In this document: positions 1 through 9,140 of the stretch, piece by piece
Position numbering within the stretch: the stretch's first letter is position 1
Layout of the letters: each line of letters begins with the position of its first letter
Source of the DNA: Rhodovulum sulfidophilum DSM 1374
GTDB taxonomy: Bacteria > Pseudomonadota > Alphaproteobacteria > Rhodobacterales > Rhodobacteraceae
Reading direction: 5' to 3'
DNA length: 64,000 bases
NCBI RefSeq assembly: GCF_001633165.1
Contig: NZ_CP015418.1
Coordinates: forward strand, 708,501 to 772,500
Made by a program: the position numbers and the translations under genes
Notes under the pieces: generated by a model
What the model was told of the DNA's origin: nothing
The model's input: the letters and a program-made list of their open reading frames with translations, nothing else
The model's database searches: none

Positions 1-817
1 TGCCCGCCCGCCCCATCGACTGCAGGATGTCGCGGCAGCGATCGGCCTGCTCGCGCAGCGTCTCGATATCCTCGCGCAGGCCGGGCTTGTCATCGACCTC
101 GTCCATGAGCTCCGAGCTGATCAGCTTGATCGTGGCCAGCGGCGTGCCGAGTTCATGCGCGGCGGCGGCGACGACGCCGCCCAGATCGGTCAGCTTCTGT
201 TCGCGGGCCAGCGCCATCTGCGTCGCCAGCAGCGCGTCGGACATCTTGTTCATCTCCGAGGTGATGCGGTCGGCATAAAGCCCGAGGAACGAGATCCCGA
301 TCACCAGCGCCGCCCAGAAGCCGAACAGGAACAGATGCGGCAGCTGCTGGATCTCTCCCGAGGCATCGACGAGCGGCACGTAGTAGAAGGTCATCATCGT
401 GATCAGCGCGAAAGCGGTATGGGCGATGAACAGCGTCGACATCCGCCCCAGCGCCGTCGCCGAGATGGTGACCGGCGTCAGCAGCATCAGCGCGAAGGGG
501 TTGTTGAGCCCGCCGGTCAGGAACAGAAGCGCCGAAAGCTGCACCACATCGAACAGCAGCGTCAGCATCGCCTCTTTTTCCGACAGGCGCCGGTTCTCGG
601 GATGGATCGCGACCGCGATCACATTGGCCAGCACGCTGGCGCCGATCACCAGCAGGCAGAGCCCCAGATCGAGCTGGATGTGGAAATAGAGATTGGCCAC
701 CGCGATGGCGACAACCTGACCGGCGATTGCGGTCCATCGCAGCAGGATCAGGGTCCGCAGGCGGATCCAGTTGCTGCGCTCGGTCGGCGGCAGCAGGCCG
801 GTTGCGATATCGGACAT
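1..817 (-). CDS. regB: Sensor histidine kinase RegB/PrrB (3' end cut by window edge)
   Basis: Membrane-bound redox sensor kinase that phosphorylates RegA/PrrA and controls photosynthesis, respiration and fixation genes in Rhodobacteraceae. The translation starts MSDIATGLLPP at 817 and runs off the left edge after about 272 residues. Several hydrophobic helices are visible. Between two of them is the GGLNNPF quinone-binding motif typical of RegB, and further on is the H-box AAAAHELGTPLATIK with the phosphorylated His. The ATPase domain lies outside the window. It is divergent from senC and regA, the usual arrangement of this regulon, which supports the assignment. Confidence 0.95.
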   Translation of the reverse strand, partial: MSDIATGLLPPTERSNWIRLRTLILLRWTAIAGQVVAIAVANLYFHIQLDLGLCLLVIGASVLANVIAVAIHPENRRLSEKEAMLTLLFDVVQLSALLFLTGGLNNPFALMLLTPVTISATALGRMSTLFIAHTAFALITMMTFYYVPLVDASGEIQQLPHLFLFGFWAALVIGISFLGLYADRITSEMNKMSDALLATQMALAREQKLTDLGGVVAAAAHELGTPLATIKLISSELMDEVDDKPGLREDIETLREQADRCRDILQSMGRAG

Positions 818-913
818 CGGACCCCCAGGTTCAGGCTTGCCCCTTGTTAATCGGGGCGGCACGGTCGATCAATGAGACATGTACCGCGAGGACGGCAAGC
901 GAAGGAGACGCGG

Positions 914-1549
914 ATGAAACGGATCGTTCTGGCGGTTGCGGCCGCCGTGGCGCTGGTCGCGGTCGCGGGTCCCGCGCTGTTCATATGGGGTCCCTGGGCG
1001 CCCGAGGACCGCTTTGCCGACTGTCGCAGCGGGGGCCCGCGCCCGGGGCTTTCCGAACTCGGCGGCCCCTTCACCCTGACCGACCAGACCGGAACCACCA
1101 TGACCGAGGCCGACGTGATCGCCGGGCCGACGCTGATCTATTTCGGCTATACCTTCTGTCCCGATGTCTGCCCGTTCGACAATGCCCGCAACGCCGATGC
1201 GGTCGATCTGCTGGAAGGCCGGGGCTACGAGGTGCGCCCGGTCTTCATCTCGGTCGATCCGGCCCGCGACACGCCCGAGGCGCTGGCGGCCTTCGCCTCG
1301 ATGATGCATCCGCGGATGCTGGCCCTGACCGGCACGCCCGAGCAGGTGCAGGCCGCAAGTCGGGCCTATCGCACCTTCTACCGCATCCGCGACCCGGACG
1401 ATGACTATTACCTGATCGACCACTCGACCTTCACCTATCTCGCCTTCCCCGGCGCGGGTGTGGTCGAGGCCTTCGAGCGGGACACCACGCCCGAGGACAT
1501 GGCCGCGCGGGTGGCCTGCTTTGTCGATCACGCCCGGACCCGGCCCTGA
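914..1549 (+). CDS. senC: SCO1/SenC family copper chaperone (PrrC)
   Basis: Membrane-anchored thioredoxin-fold protein of the SCO1/SenC/PrrC family, involved in CuA assembly of cytochrome c oxidase and in redox signalling to RegB. About 211 residues. It has an N-terminal hydrophobic anchor, the copper-binding CxxxC in GYTFCPDVCPF, and the distal conserved His in YLIDHSTF. The ATG at 914 is chosen because GAAGGAGA lies just upstream; an in-frame ATG at 872 would add 14 basic residues without family similarity. It lies between regB (divergent) and regA (same strand), as in other Rhodobacterales. Confidence 0.93.
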   Translation: MKRIVLAVAAAVALVAVAGPALFIWGPWAPEDRFADCRSGGPRPGLSELGGPFTLTDQTGTTMTEADVIAGPTLIYFGYTFCPDVCPFDNARNADAVDLLEGRGYEVRPVFISVDPARDTPEALAAFASMMHPRMLALTGTPEQVQAASRAYRTFYRIRDPDDDYYLIDHSTFTYLAFPGAGVVEAFERDTTPEDMAARVACFVDHARTRP

Positions 1550-1628
1550 GGCGAAACGAGTTAAATTGACCCTGCCGCGTTAACATTCTAGAACAACCGG
1601 AATATTACGCTCACCAGGAGGGTGTCGC

Positions 1629-2180
1629 ATGGCTGAGCAGGAGTATGAAATCGGGGAAGACCCGTCGCTATTGATTGTCGACGACGACGAGCCGTTTCTC
1701 CGGCGTCTGGCGCGGGCAATGGAAAAACGCGGGTTCCAGCCGGAAATGGCCGAAACGGTCGCAGCGGGAAAGGCCATCGCCTCGGCGCGGCCGCCGGCTT
1801 ATGCGGTCGTCGATCTCAGGCTTGAGGATGGGACCGGTCTCGACGTGGTCGAGACATTGCGCGAAAAGCGTCCCGATGCAAAGATCGTGGTGCTGACCGG
1901 TTATGGCGCCATCGCCACCGCCGTGGCGGCCGTCAAGGTCGGTGCGACCGACTATCTGTCGAAGCCCGCCGACGCCAATGACGTCACCGCGGCGCTTCTG
2001 TCGAATGGCGAGGCGCTGCCGCCGCCGCCCGAAAACCCGATGTCTGCCGACCGCGTGCGCTGGGAGCATATCCAGCGGGTCTACGAGCAATGCGACCGCA
2101 ATGTCTCGGAAACCGCGCGCCGTCTGAACATGCACCGGCGGACGCTGCAGCGGATCCTGGCCAAGCGCAGCCCGCGCTGA
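1629..2180 (+). CDS. regA: Response regulator RegA/PrrA/ActR
   Basis: DNA-binding response regulator partner of RegB, 183 residues as expected for the family. The receiver domain has the acidic pocket LLIVDDDEPF, the phosphoacceptor Asp in AVVDLRLEDG and the conserved Lys in LSKPAD. A proline stretch then links to a C-terminal Fis-type helix-turn-helix (ETARRLNMHRRTLQRIL), which is nearly invariant in RegA proteins. It follows senC after a 79-bp gap that can hold its own promoter. The start is preceded by an AGGAGGG-like ribosome binding site. Confidence 0.96.
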   Translation: MAEQEYEIGEDPSLLIVDDDEPFLRRLARAMEKRGFQPEMAETVAAGKAIASARPPAYAVVDLRLEDGTGLDVVETLREKRPDAKIVVLTGYGAIATAVAAVKVGATDYLSKPADANDVTAALLSNGEALPPPPENPMSADRVRWEHIQRVYEQCDRNVSETARRLNMHRRTLQRILAKRSPR

Positions 2181-2213
2181 AGCCAAGACCGGGGCTCCTC
2201 GGGTCGGGGGCCG

Positions 2214-3110
2214 TCAGATCCCGGCCTGCGGCCCCGCCGCCTGTCGCAGCCAGCCGATGAAGGCGCGCAGCCGGGGTGGGCGATGTCCCGGCCGGGTCAC
2301 GATGTGATAGCCGAGCCCGAGGGATTCCTGCTCGAACAGCGCGGCGAGTCGGCCCGCCCTCAGATCGTCCTCGACCAGGGTGATCGGCTGGATCGACAGC
2401 CCGTAGCCGGCGCGCGTCGCGGCCAGCGACAGGCCGGTCGTCGGGAAGGATGTCGCGCGCACCCGCGTCCAGCTCAGCCCCGTGCTTTCCGCCCATAGCG
2501 CCTGTTCCGGGGAATCCTGCGCCGTCAGCCAGGTGAAGCGGGTCAGTTCGGCAAAGCTTCCGGGCCGGGGATCGCCCGTCAGCTCGGGCGTTCCGACGAC
2601 GACGAAGCGGGTACTGGTCAGCAGTTCGGCCTCGAGCCCCGGCCATGCGCCGGAACCGTAGCGGATCGCCATGTCATAGCCGCCGGCCCGCAGATCCGCC
2701 AGCGCGGTCGAGGGGATCAGGGCCAGCTCGATCTCGGGATGCGTGGCCCAGAAGCTGCCAAGCCGGGGCATCAGCCAGTTCTCGGCAAAGGCGGGCGTCA
2801 GCGAGATCTTCAGCGGCGCGGCATCTTCGGTCGCCCGGACCTCGTCGATCCCTTCCTGGATCTTCCGGAACGCCTCGCCCAGGGCCGCGGCCAGCCGGGC
2901 GCCCTCGGGCGTTGCGGTCATGCCGCGGCTGTCGCGCCGGACCAGAGCCAGCTGCAGATGATCCTCCAGCGCCCGCACCTGCTGGGCGACGGCGGCATGG
3001 GTCACGTTCAAGGACCGCGCGGCCGCCGAAAAGCTCTCCAGCCGCGCGGTCGCCTCGAAGGCGCGCAGCGCCGTCAGGGGCGGCAGGCGGGTCCAGTCGA
3101 TATCGGTCAT
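2214..3110 (-). CDS. LysR-family transcriptional regulator (GcvA-like)
   Basis: LysR-type regulator of 298 residues, the normal family length. The N-terminal winged HTH (LTALRAFEATARLESFSAAARSL) is followed by the periplasmic-binding-protein-like effector domain. The pattern most resembles GcvA-type regulators. It is divergent from a 44-residue ORF at 3211 across a 100-bp intergenic region that is likely to hold its operator. The effector and targets cannot be read from the sequence. Confidence 0.88.
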   Translation of the reverse strand: MTDIDWTRLPPLTALRAFEATARLESFSAAARSLNVTHAAVAQQVRALEDHLQLALVRRDSRGMTATPEGARLAAALGEAFRKIQEGIDEVRATEDAAPLKISLTPAFAENWLMPRLGSFWATHPEIELALIPSTALADLRAGGYDMAIRYGSGAWPGLEAELLTSTRFVVVGTPELTGDPRPGSFAELTRFTWLTAQDSPEQALWAESTGLSWTRVRATSFPTTGLSLAATRAGYGLSIQPITLVEDDLRAGRLAALFEQESLGLGYHIVTRPGHRPPRLRAFIGWLRQAAGPQAGI

Positions 3111-3210
3111 CTGTTAGCTGGATTTACAGGGCAAAAGAATTCCTGACTCTCGGAGATTCCCTTCGAAGCGTAACAATAACAGGGTAACGCTTGAAGGAAA
3201 GGAGCCACCG

Positions 3211-3345
3211 ATGTTCGGGATCCTGTCAGATATGCTTCTGCTGGCCTCGCGCCAGGAACACCGGATCAATCACCGTCTGCCCGACCGTCCGGTGGTGCCC
3301 GAGGTGCATCTGCCGCGCCGCCCCGCCCCCCGGCGGTTGCGCTAG
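3211..3345 (+). CDS. Small basic hypothetical protein (44 aa)
   Basis: Short [18 protein letters not shown]..., with a very good AAAGGAG ribosome binding site 6-10 bases before the ATG. The C-terminal half is rich in Pro, Arg and His. It is transcribed away from the LysR gene and its TAG overlaps the stop codon of the convergent HD-domain gene. The ribosome binding site and the tight packing support translation. No family recognised; it may be a target of the adjacent LysR regulator (inference from divergence). Confidence 0.55.
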   Translation: MFGILSDMLLLASRQEHRINHRLPDRPVVPEVHLPRRPAPRRLR

Positions 3346-3932
3346 AGACGCGCCATCAGCGCGGCATGGCGGGCGGTATAGGCCGTGCGCACCTCGACCG
3401 GCGGGCGCAGCCGGATTTCGAGCCCCTCGATCAGATCGGGCCGGGGCCGACCGAAGAACCGGTTCGCCTCGGCGGGCGCGAAACCCGCGATCTGGGTCGC
3501 CTCGAGCCAGGCCGACAGGCTGTCGGCGCGCTTGATCCTGGCCTTCACGGTCTTCGGCACCGCGGCGGGCAGGCCGAAGCGGATATGGATTGCCGAGGCC
3601 AGCCGCTTGTCGAGCTCGCCATAACTCGGGCCAACGGCGGCCTTCACCGGCGAGATCATGTCGCCGATGACGTATTCGGGGGCGTCATGCAACAGCGCCG
3701 CCAGTCGCCAGCGCACCGGCGCCTCGGGCTGGATCCGGCAGAAGATTTCCTCGACCAGCAGCGAATGCTCGGCCACCGAATAGGGATAGTCGCCCCGGGT
3801 CTGGCCGTTCCAGCGCGCCACGAAGGCAAGCCCGTGGGCGATGTCCTCGATCTCGATGTCGACCGGCGTCGGGTCCAGCAGGTCGAGCCTGCGCCCCGAC
3901 AGCATGCGTTGCCATGCACGCGCTTGTTTCAT
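3342..3932 (-). CDS. HD-domain phosphohydrolase (YfbR-like)
   Basis: About 196 residues. HD-superfamily metal sites are visible: H in SVAEHSLLV, the HD pair in [14 protein letters not shown], and a later D in RADSLSAWL. This resembles the YfbR/5'-nucleotidase-like HD group, so hydrolysis of a nucleotide phosphate is the likely role. The start [13 protein letters not shown] at 3932 is preferred over the upstream ATG at 3980, which adds only a basic tail. Convergent with and just overlapping the small ORF at 3211. Confidence 0.82.
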   Translation of the reverse strand: MKQARAWQRMLSGRRLDLLDPTPVDIEIEDIAHGLAFVARWNGQTRGDYPYSVAEHSLLVEEIFCRIQPEAPVRWRLAALLHDAPEYVIGDMISPVKAAVGPSYGELDKRLASAIHIRFGLPAAVPKTVKARIKRADSLSAWLEATQIAGFAPAEANRFFGRPRPDLIEGLEIRLRPPVEVRTAYTARHAALMARL

Positions 3933-4043
3933 GGTGATCCGTTTCTCCCGGGACGTCCGATTGCCACGGCGCGGCCGCATTGTCGAGCCATCCGCGTGAT
4001 GGTATGTGCCGTTCTAGCCGACAATTACGAGGAGAGTAGCGCC

Positions 4044-5438
4044 ATGGCGCCGGACTATATCGTCAAGGACATCGCGCTGGCCGGGTTCGGTCGCAAGGAA
4101 TTGGACATTGCCGAAACCGAAATGCCCGGCCTGATGGCGCTCCGCGAGGAATACGGCGAGGCCAAGCCGCTGAAGGGCGCGCGGATCGCGGGCTCGCTGC
4201 ACATGACGGTGCAGACCGCCGTGCTGATCGAGACGCTGGTGGCGCTGGGCGCCGATGTGCGCTGGGCGTCGTGCAACATCTTCTCGACCCAGGATCATGC
4301 CGCCGCCGCGATCGCCGAGGCCGGGGTGCCGGTCTTCGCCATCAAGGGCGAGACGCTGCCGGAATACTGGGATTATGCCGACAGGATCTTCCAGTTCGCC
4401 GAGGGCACGGCCAACATGATCCTCGACGATGGCGGCGATGCCACGCTTTACATCCTGCTGGGCGCGCGGGTCGAGAATGGCGAAGAGGACCTGATCGCCG
4501 TCCCGACCTCGGAAGAGGAAGAGGCGCTGTTCGCCCAGATCCGCAAGCGGATGGCCGAGACCCCCGGCTGGTTCACGAAACAGCGCGACGCCATCCAGGG
4601 CGTCTCGGAAGAGACCACGACCGGCGTGCACCGGCTTTATGACCTGCACAAGAACGGCCTGCTGCCCTTCCCGGCCTTCAACGTCAATGACAGCGTCACC
4701 AAGTCGAAATTCGACAACAAGTATGGCTGCAAGGAAAGCCTGGTCGACGGTATCCGCCGCGCCACCGACGTGATGATGGCGGGCAAGGTCGCCGTGGTCT
4801 GCGGCTATGGCGATGTCGGCAAGGGCTCGGCCGCGTCGCTTCGCGGCGCCGGTGCCCGGGTGAAGGTGACCGAGGTCGATCCGATCTGCGCCCTGCAGGC
4901 GGCGATGGACGGCTTCGAGGTGGTCGTGCTGGAGGATGTGGTGTCCTCGGCCGACATCTTCATCACCACCACCGGCAACCGCGACATCATCCGCATCGAG
5001 CATATGCGCGAGATGAAGGACATGGCCATCGTCGGCAATATCGGCCATTTCGACAATGAAATTCAGGTGGCCGCGCTGAAGAACCACAAATGGACCAATA
5101 TCAAGGACCAGGTGGACATGATCGAGATGCCCTCGGGCGCGCGGATCATCCTGTTGTCCGAAGGCCGGCTGCTGAACCTGGGCAATGCCACCGGCCACCC
5201 GTCCTTCGTGATGTCGGCCTCCTTCACCAACCAGGTTCTGGCGCAGATCGAGCTGTTCACCAAGGGCGACCAGTACGAAAATCAGGTCTATGTGCTGCCC
5301 AAGCATCTGGATGAAAAGGTCGCCCGGCTGCATCTGGACCGGATCGGCGTCAAGCTGTCGACCCTGACGCCCGAGCAGGCCGCCTATATCGGCGTGACGC
5401 CCGAAGGCCCGTTCAAGCCCGAGCATTACCGCTACTGA
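4044..5438 (+). CDS. ahcY: S-adenosylhomocysteine hydrolase
   Basis: Converts S-adenosylhomocysteine to adenosine and homocysteine and so relieves product inhibition of methyltransferases. 464 residues, typical length. The substrate region [18 protein letters not shown] and the NAD-binding loop [10 protein letters not shown] are both present, and the protein ends in the conserved KPEHYRY. The ATG at 4044 is preceded by GAGGAGAG; the open frame extends much further upstream but without similarity. ahcY close to the regA cluster is a known Rhodobacter arrangement. I looked for a SAH riboswitch in the short leader and did not see one. Confidence 0.98.
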   Translation: MAPDYIVKDIALAGFGRKELDIAETEMPGLMALREEYGEAKPLKGARIAGSLHMTVQTAVLIETLVALGADVRWASCNIFSTQDHAAAAIAEAGVPVFAIKGETLPEYWDYADRIFQFAEGTANMILDDGGDATLYILLGARVENGEEDLIAVPTSEEEEALFAQIRKRMAETPGWFTKQRDAIQGVSEETTTGVHRLYDLHKNGLLPFPAFNVNDSVTKSKFDNKYGCKESLVDGIRRATDVMMAGKVAVVCGYGDVGKGSAASLRGAGARVKVTEVDPICALQAAMDGFEVVVLEDVVSSADIFITTTGNRDIIRIEHMREMKDMAIVGNIGHFDNEIQVAALKNHKWTNIKDQVDMIEMPSGARIILLSEGRLLNLGNATGHPSFVMSASFTNQVLAQIELFTKGDQYENQVYVLPKHLDEKVARLHLDRIGVKLSTLTPEQAAYIGVTPEGPFKPEHYRY

Positions 5439-5464
5439 TCCTCGCGCGCATGTTGCGCGCGGCT

Positions 5465-5492
5465 GGCGCCGTCCGGATATCCGGGCGGCGCC
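5465..5492 (+). terminator. Likely terminator hairpin after ahcY
   Basis: GGCGCC...GGCGCC arms enclose an inner CCGGATATCCGG palindrome, followed by TTGCTTTA. It lies between the convergent ahcY and trpB genes, so it may act in both directions. Confidence 0.6.
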
Positions 5493-5520
5493 TTGCTTTA
5501 CGGGGATCGGGCCGCCGGGC

Positions 5521-6723
5521 TCAGAGAGCCTCGCCGAAGCCGAATGTCTCGGTCACATAGTCGATATCCTTGTCGCCGCGGCCCGACATGTTGACGAGGA
5601 TCGACTTGCCCGGATTGGCCCTGGCCTCGCGCATCGCGAAGGCCACCGCATGGGCGCTTTCCAGCGCGGGAATGATGCCCTCGCGGCGCGACAGCTCGAA
5701 GAAGGCGTTCAGCGCTTCCTTGTCGTCGGCGGTGGTGTAGGTGACCCGCCCGGTCCGGTGCAGATGCGCATGTTCCGGCCCGACGCCCGGATAGTCGAGC
5801 CCCGAAGCGACGGTGTGCACCGGCGCCGGCTCGCCATTCGCGTCCTTCAGGACGATGGTGCGGAACCCGTGGATGTCGCCATCCTCACCAAAGGCAATGG
5901 AGGCGGCGTGATCGCCCAGATTGGACGAGGTGCCTGCGGGCTCGACCCCGTAAAGCGCGACGTCATCCTCGAGGAAGCCCGAGAAGATCCCCATCGCGTT
6001 CGAGCCGCCGCCGACGCAGGCCGCCACCATGTCGGGCAGCTCGCCGGTCATGTCCAGGAACTGTTCGCGCGCCTCGACACCGACCACATGCTGGAAGTCG
6101 CGCACCATCATCGGGAACGGGTGCGGCCCCACCACCGAGCCGATGGCGAAAAGCGCGTGATCGGCCTGGGCGATATAGCTTTCGAAGCAGCTGTCCACGG
6201 CCTCTTTCAGCGAGCGACCGCCAAAACCCACCGGCACCACATCGGCCCCCAGAAGCTTCATCCGGGTGACGTTGGGCGCCTCCTTGGCGATGTCGATCTC
6301 GCCCATGTGGATTTCGCACTCCATGCCGAAATAGGCCGCGGCGGTGGCCAGCGCCACGCCATGCTGGCCCGCGCCGGTTTCGGCCATCAGCTTGGTCTTG
6401 CCCATGAACCTGGCCAGAAGCCCCTCGCCCATGCAATGGTTCAGCTTGTGCGCGCCGGTATGGTTCAGATCCTCGCGCTTGGCGTAGATCTGGGCGCCGC
6501 CGCAAAGCTCGCTGAGATTCCTGAGATAGGAGACCGGCGTCGGCCGCCCCTGGAAATGGGTTCGGATATAGCGCAGCTCGCGGATGAAATCGGCCGATTT
6601 CGAGATCCGGTCATAGGCCTTGCGGATCTCGGCGAAATGCGGTTCCAGCGGTGGCGGCAGCATCGCGCCGCCATAGCTGCCGAAGAAGCCGTCTCGCGTC
6701 GGTGTGGTCTTGAGGTAGGTCAT
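5521..6723 (-). CDS. trpB: Tryptophan synthase beta chain
   Basis: PLP enzyme that condenses indole with serine. 400 residues, usual TrpB length. The PLP lysine lies in [14 protein letters not shown], the catalytic Glu region is [11 protein letters not shown], and the phosphate-binding loop is GGGSNAMG. It stands alone: neither trpA nor trpF is adjacent, and the flanking genes are ahcY and DUF2853. It may therefore be a second TrpB paralogue or an unlinked main copy; the window cannot decide between these. Confidence 0.92.
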   Translation of the reverse strand: MTYLKTTPTRDGFFGSYGGAMLPPPLEPHFAEIRKAYDRISKSADFIRELRYIRTHFQGRPTPVSYLRNLSELCGGAQIYAKREDLNHTGAHKLNHCMGEGLLARFMGKTKLMAETGAGQHGVALATAAAYFGMECEIHMGEIDIAKEAPNVTRMKLLGADVVPVGFGGRSLKEAVDSCFESYIAQADHALFAIGSVVGPHPFPMMVRDFQHVVGVEAREQFLDMTGELPDMVAACVGGGSNAMGIFSGFLEDDVALYGVEPAGTSSNLGDHAASIAFGEDGDIHGFRTIVLKDANGEPAPVHTVASGLDYPGVGPEHAHLHRTGRVTYTTADDKEALNAFFELSRREGIIPALESAHAVAFAMREARANPGKSILVNMSGRGDKDIDYVTETFGFGEAL

Positions 6724-6898
6724 GTCGTCTTTCCACTCTGTCCTGGCCGAAAGTGATCAGACACCCTGCGCCCGACGGTCTCAAGACGCGAAAGCGACAC
6801 ATCCGGCGCCGCGGCCCGGGATTTTTCTTGCCAGGCAAACGGGGGCGCCTAGGCTCGGGGGGGGCTGCGAGGCCATCGGGGAAGAAGGAGGTGGAGAG

Positions 6899-7240
6899 AT
6901 GGGCAAACGCGACGCGCTGATAGAGAAATACGCGCAGGATCTCAGGACGAAATGCGGTATGGAGCCCGACATGGATCTGCTGAGAAAGGTCACCATCGGC
7001 TGCGGTCCGGCGATCTACGATGCCGATGCCGAGCTTGTGGCGGCCCACCAGCCGGGCGAGATCGAGACGGTGCGGACCAATTTCCTGATCCGCAAGCTGG
7101 GTCTGCCGGACAGTCCCGACCTGACCGAGGCGATCCATGCCGCGATCGAGACCTATGGCGTCTCGAACCCGCACAAGTATCGCGCGGTGCTTTACTACAT
7201 GCTGACCCGCCATTTCGGCAAAGAGCAGATCTACGGCTGA
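6899..7240 (+). CDS. DUF2853 family protein
   Basis: 113-residue soluble helical protein matching the DUF2853 pattern (RDALIEKYAQDLR at the N-terminus, YRAVLYYMLTRHFGKE at the C-terminus). The start at 6899 has GGAGGTGGAGAG directly upstream. The family is common in alphaproteobacteria and its function is unknown. It is divergent from trpB. Confidence 0.82.
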   Translation: MGKRDALIEKYAQDLRTKCGMEPDMDLLRKVTIGCGPAIYDADAELVAAHQPGEIETVRTNFLIRKLGLPDSPDLTEAIHAAIETYGVSNPHKYRAVLYYMLTRHFGKEQIYG

Positions 7241-7423
7241 CAGCCTTCTGGCGGGGGCACCGGATGCGGTCTCGGCGCGCCACTGTTTCCCAAAAGTCGT
7301 ATAAAATGCCGAAGACATTGGGTTTGTACAAAGGGCGTGGTCGGCATATGGTCATCTCATGCCCGCCAGGACGGCAGGCCCTCATAGAATTCACGTGTGG
7401 TGCGCCAGGGTGCACGTGGGGTG

Positions 7424-7455
7424 ATGGAGGGTTCTGCGCTTGCGGAACCCTCCAT
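7424..7455. repeat. 11-bp perfect inverted repeat in the 7241-7576 gap
   Basis: Arms ATGGAGGGTTC and GAACCCTCCAT are separated by 10 bases. It lies in a 336-bp gap between DUF2853 and the MBL gene and is not followed by a T-run in either direction. It could be an operator or leader hairpin for the MBL gene. Nothing else is recognisable in the gap. Confidence 0.5.
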
Positions 7456-7576
7456 TCATAACCTCCCGCTCCGGCTTTGCCGCATCGTCTCCGGCGGAAC
7501 CCTCCGCCTTGTCGGTTGTTCTCGTCCATGGGGGATAATGATCCCCCGGACGCCCAGAATGACCGGAGAATTTCCC

Positions 7577-8437
7577 ATGACAGCTTCGCCCGTTGTGACA
7601 TCGTTCCACGATGAGGCCACAGGCAGCCTGCAATATGTGATCCATGACCCCGCCACCCTCGACGGCGCCGTGATCGACCCGGTGCTCGATTTCGACCCGG
7701 CCGAGGCCCGCGTCACGACCGCCAATGCCGACCGGATTCTCGACCATGTCCGGGCCGAGGGGCTCAGGATCGGCTGGGTGCTCGACACCCATCCCCATGC
7801 CGATCATTTCTCGGCGGCGCATTATCTCGGCCGGGCGCTGGGCGCGCGGCGGGGCATCGGCGCGCGGGTGATCGAGGTGCAAGCGCTCTGGCGCGAGCTT
7901 TACAACCTGCCCGACGCCTTCCCCGCCGGGGGGCGCGACTGGGACCGGCTGTTTCGCGATGGCGACGAGATCGCGCTGGGCAACCTGACGCTGCGGGTGC
8001 TGGCGACGCCGGGCCATACGCTGGCCTCTGTCAGCTATCTGGCGGGCGATGCGGCCTTCGTCGCCGATACCTTCATGCGGCCCGATGCCGGAACCGCGCG
8101 GGCGGATTTTCCGGGCGGCAGCGCTTCGGTCCTGTACGATTCGCTCGGGCGGCTCCTGTCCCTGCCGGACGAGACGCGGATCTTCATCGGCCATGATTAC
8201 CCCGAGGAGGGCGCGGCGGTTCAGCCGATGGCGACGGTGGCCGAGCAGCGCCGGAACGTGCATCTGGATGGCGCGACGCGCGAGGATTTCCTGAAGACCC
8301 GGCAGGCGCGCGATGCGACCCTGTCTCTGCCCGACCGCATGCTGGCCGCGCTGCAGGTCAACCTGCGCGGCGGTCGCCTGCCCGAGCCCGAGGATGACGG
8401 GCGGTCCTATCTCAAGATCCCGCTGAACCGGTTCTGA
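7577..8437 (+). CDS. MBL-fold hydrolase, persulfide dioxygenase-like (ETHE1/Blh type)
   Basis: Metallo-beta-lactamase-fold protein of 286 residues. The metal motif HPHADH follows VLDTH, and further metal ligands lie in ATPGHTLAS, FVADTFM and IFIGHDY. This pattern matches the ETHE1/Blh persulfide dioxygenase group, which oxidises glutathione persulfide in sulfide detoxification. The start MTASPVVTSFHDEATG at 7577 matches the family; the frame is open further upstream. No sulfide:quinone reductase or BigR is adjacent, so the substrate is inferred from fold and motif only. Confidence 0.82.
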   Translation: MTASPVVTSFHDEATGSLQYVIHDPATLDGAVIDPVLDFDPAEARVTTANADRILDHVRAEGLRIGWVLDTHPHADHFSAAHYLGRALGARRGIGARVIEVQALWRELYNLPDAFPAGGRDWDRLFRDGDEIALGNLTLRVLATPGHTLASVSYLAGDAAFVADTFMRPDAGTARADFPGGSASVLYDSLGRLLSLPDETRIFIGHDYPEEGAAVQPMATVAEQRRNVHLDGATREDFLKTRQARDATLSLPDRMLAALQVNLRGGRLPEPEDDGRSYLKIPLNRF

Positions 8438-8452
8438 GCGCCGGGCGGGCCC

Positions 8453-8866
8453 TCAGAGCCCGCCCATCTCGCAGACGATCCGCCATTCCTCCTCGGTCAC
8501 CGGCTGCACCGAGAGGCGCGAATTGTTGACCAGGACCATGTCGGCCAGCCGCGGCTCGGCCTTGCACATGTCCAGCGTGACCGGCCGGGGCAAGGGCGCG
8601 ACCGCCTTGATGTCGACGCAGTCCCAGCGCGGATCGTCGGCCTTGCTGTCGGGATGGGCCTCGGCGATCACCTCGACGATGCCGACCACGGCCTTCTCGC
8701 TGAGCGAATGGTAGAAGAAGCCGCGATCGCCGATCTTCATGGCCCGCATGTTGTTGCGGGCCTGATAGTTGCGCACGCCGTCCCATTCCTCGCCGGCCGC
8801 GCCTTTCGCGACCTGATCGTCCCAGCCCCAGGTATTGGGCTCGGATTTGAACAGCCAGAAGGCCAT
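8453..8866 (-). CDS. EVE domain (PUA-like) protein
   Basis: 137-residue protein covering a single EVE domain (MAFWLFKSEPNTWGWDDQV, then GVRNYQARNNMR, typical of thymocyte-nuclear-protein-1 homologues). EVE domains bind modified bases in nucleic acid. Its ATG overlaps the TGA of the upstream YciI-like gene, so the two are translationally coupled in a gpsA-tsaD operon. Confidence 0.9.
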   Translation of the reverse strand: MAFWLFKSEPNTWGWDDQVAKGAAGEEWDGVRNYQARNNMRAMKIGDRGFFYHSLSEKAVVGIVEVIAEAHPDSKADDPRWDCVDIKAVAPLPRPVTLDMCKAEPRLADMVLVNNSRLSVQPVTEEEWRIVCEMGGL

Positions 8867-9138
8867 CAGCCGACGACCTTCTTCCAGGCCTGCACAGAGA
8901 CGCTTTCGAACAGGCCCGCCCCGGCATAGGGGTCGTTCGCGGCCCAGGCTTCGGCCGCCGCCTTGTCCTCGACATCGAGGATCACCAGCGAGCCGCACAT
9001 CTCGCCCGCCTCATCCAGGAACGGCCCGGCCTGCGTCACGACGCCGGTCTCGGCGACATAGGCCAGATGCGCCTCGCGATTGGCCTTGCGGATCTCGAGA
9101 TGGCCGGGCTTGTCCCGGCAGATCAGCGCGAAATACAT
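8866..9138 (-). CDS. YciI-like protein
   Basis: 90-residue YciI-fold protein (MYFALICRDKPGHLEIR, later the conserved DPYAGAGLFESVSVQAW). Members are dimeric ferredoxin-like proteins of uncertain enzymology. Two in-frame ATGs exist. The one at 9138 is chosen because GGAGGA, inside the end of gpsA, sits at proper spacing for it and too close for 9144. Coupled to gpsA upstream and the EVE gene downstream. Confidence 0.88.
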   Translation of the reverse strand: MYFALICRDKPGHLEIRKANREAHLAYVAETGVVTQAGPFLDEAGEMCGSLVILDVEDKAAAEAWAANDPYAGAGLFESVSVQAWKKVVG

Positions 9139-9140
9139 GG

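Noticed and set aside
3981..4043. Possible SAH riboswitch upstream of ahcY
   Set aside because: The leader is only about 60 bases from the HD gene and shows none of the conserved SAH riboswitch core; only a normal ribosome binding site is visible.
4014..5426. 470-codon minus-strand frame opposite ahcY
   Set aside because: Antisense shadow of a highly conserved gene; no ribosome binding site or motifs.
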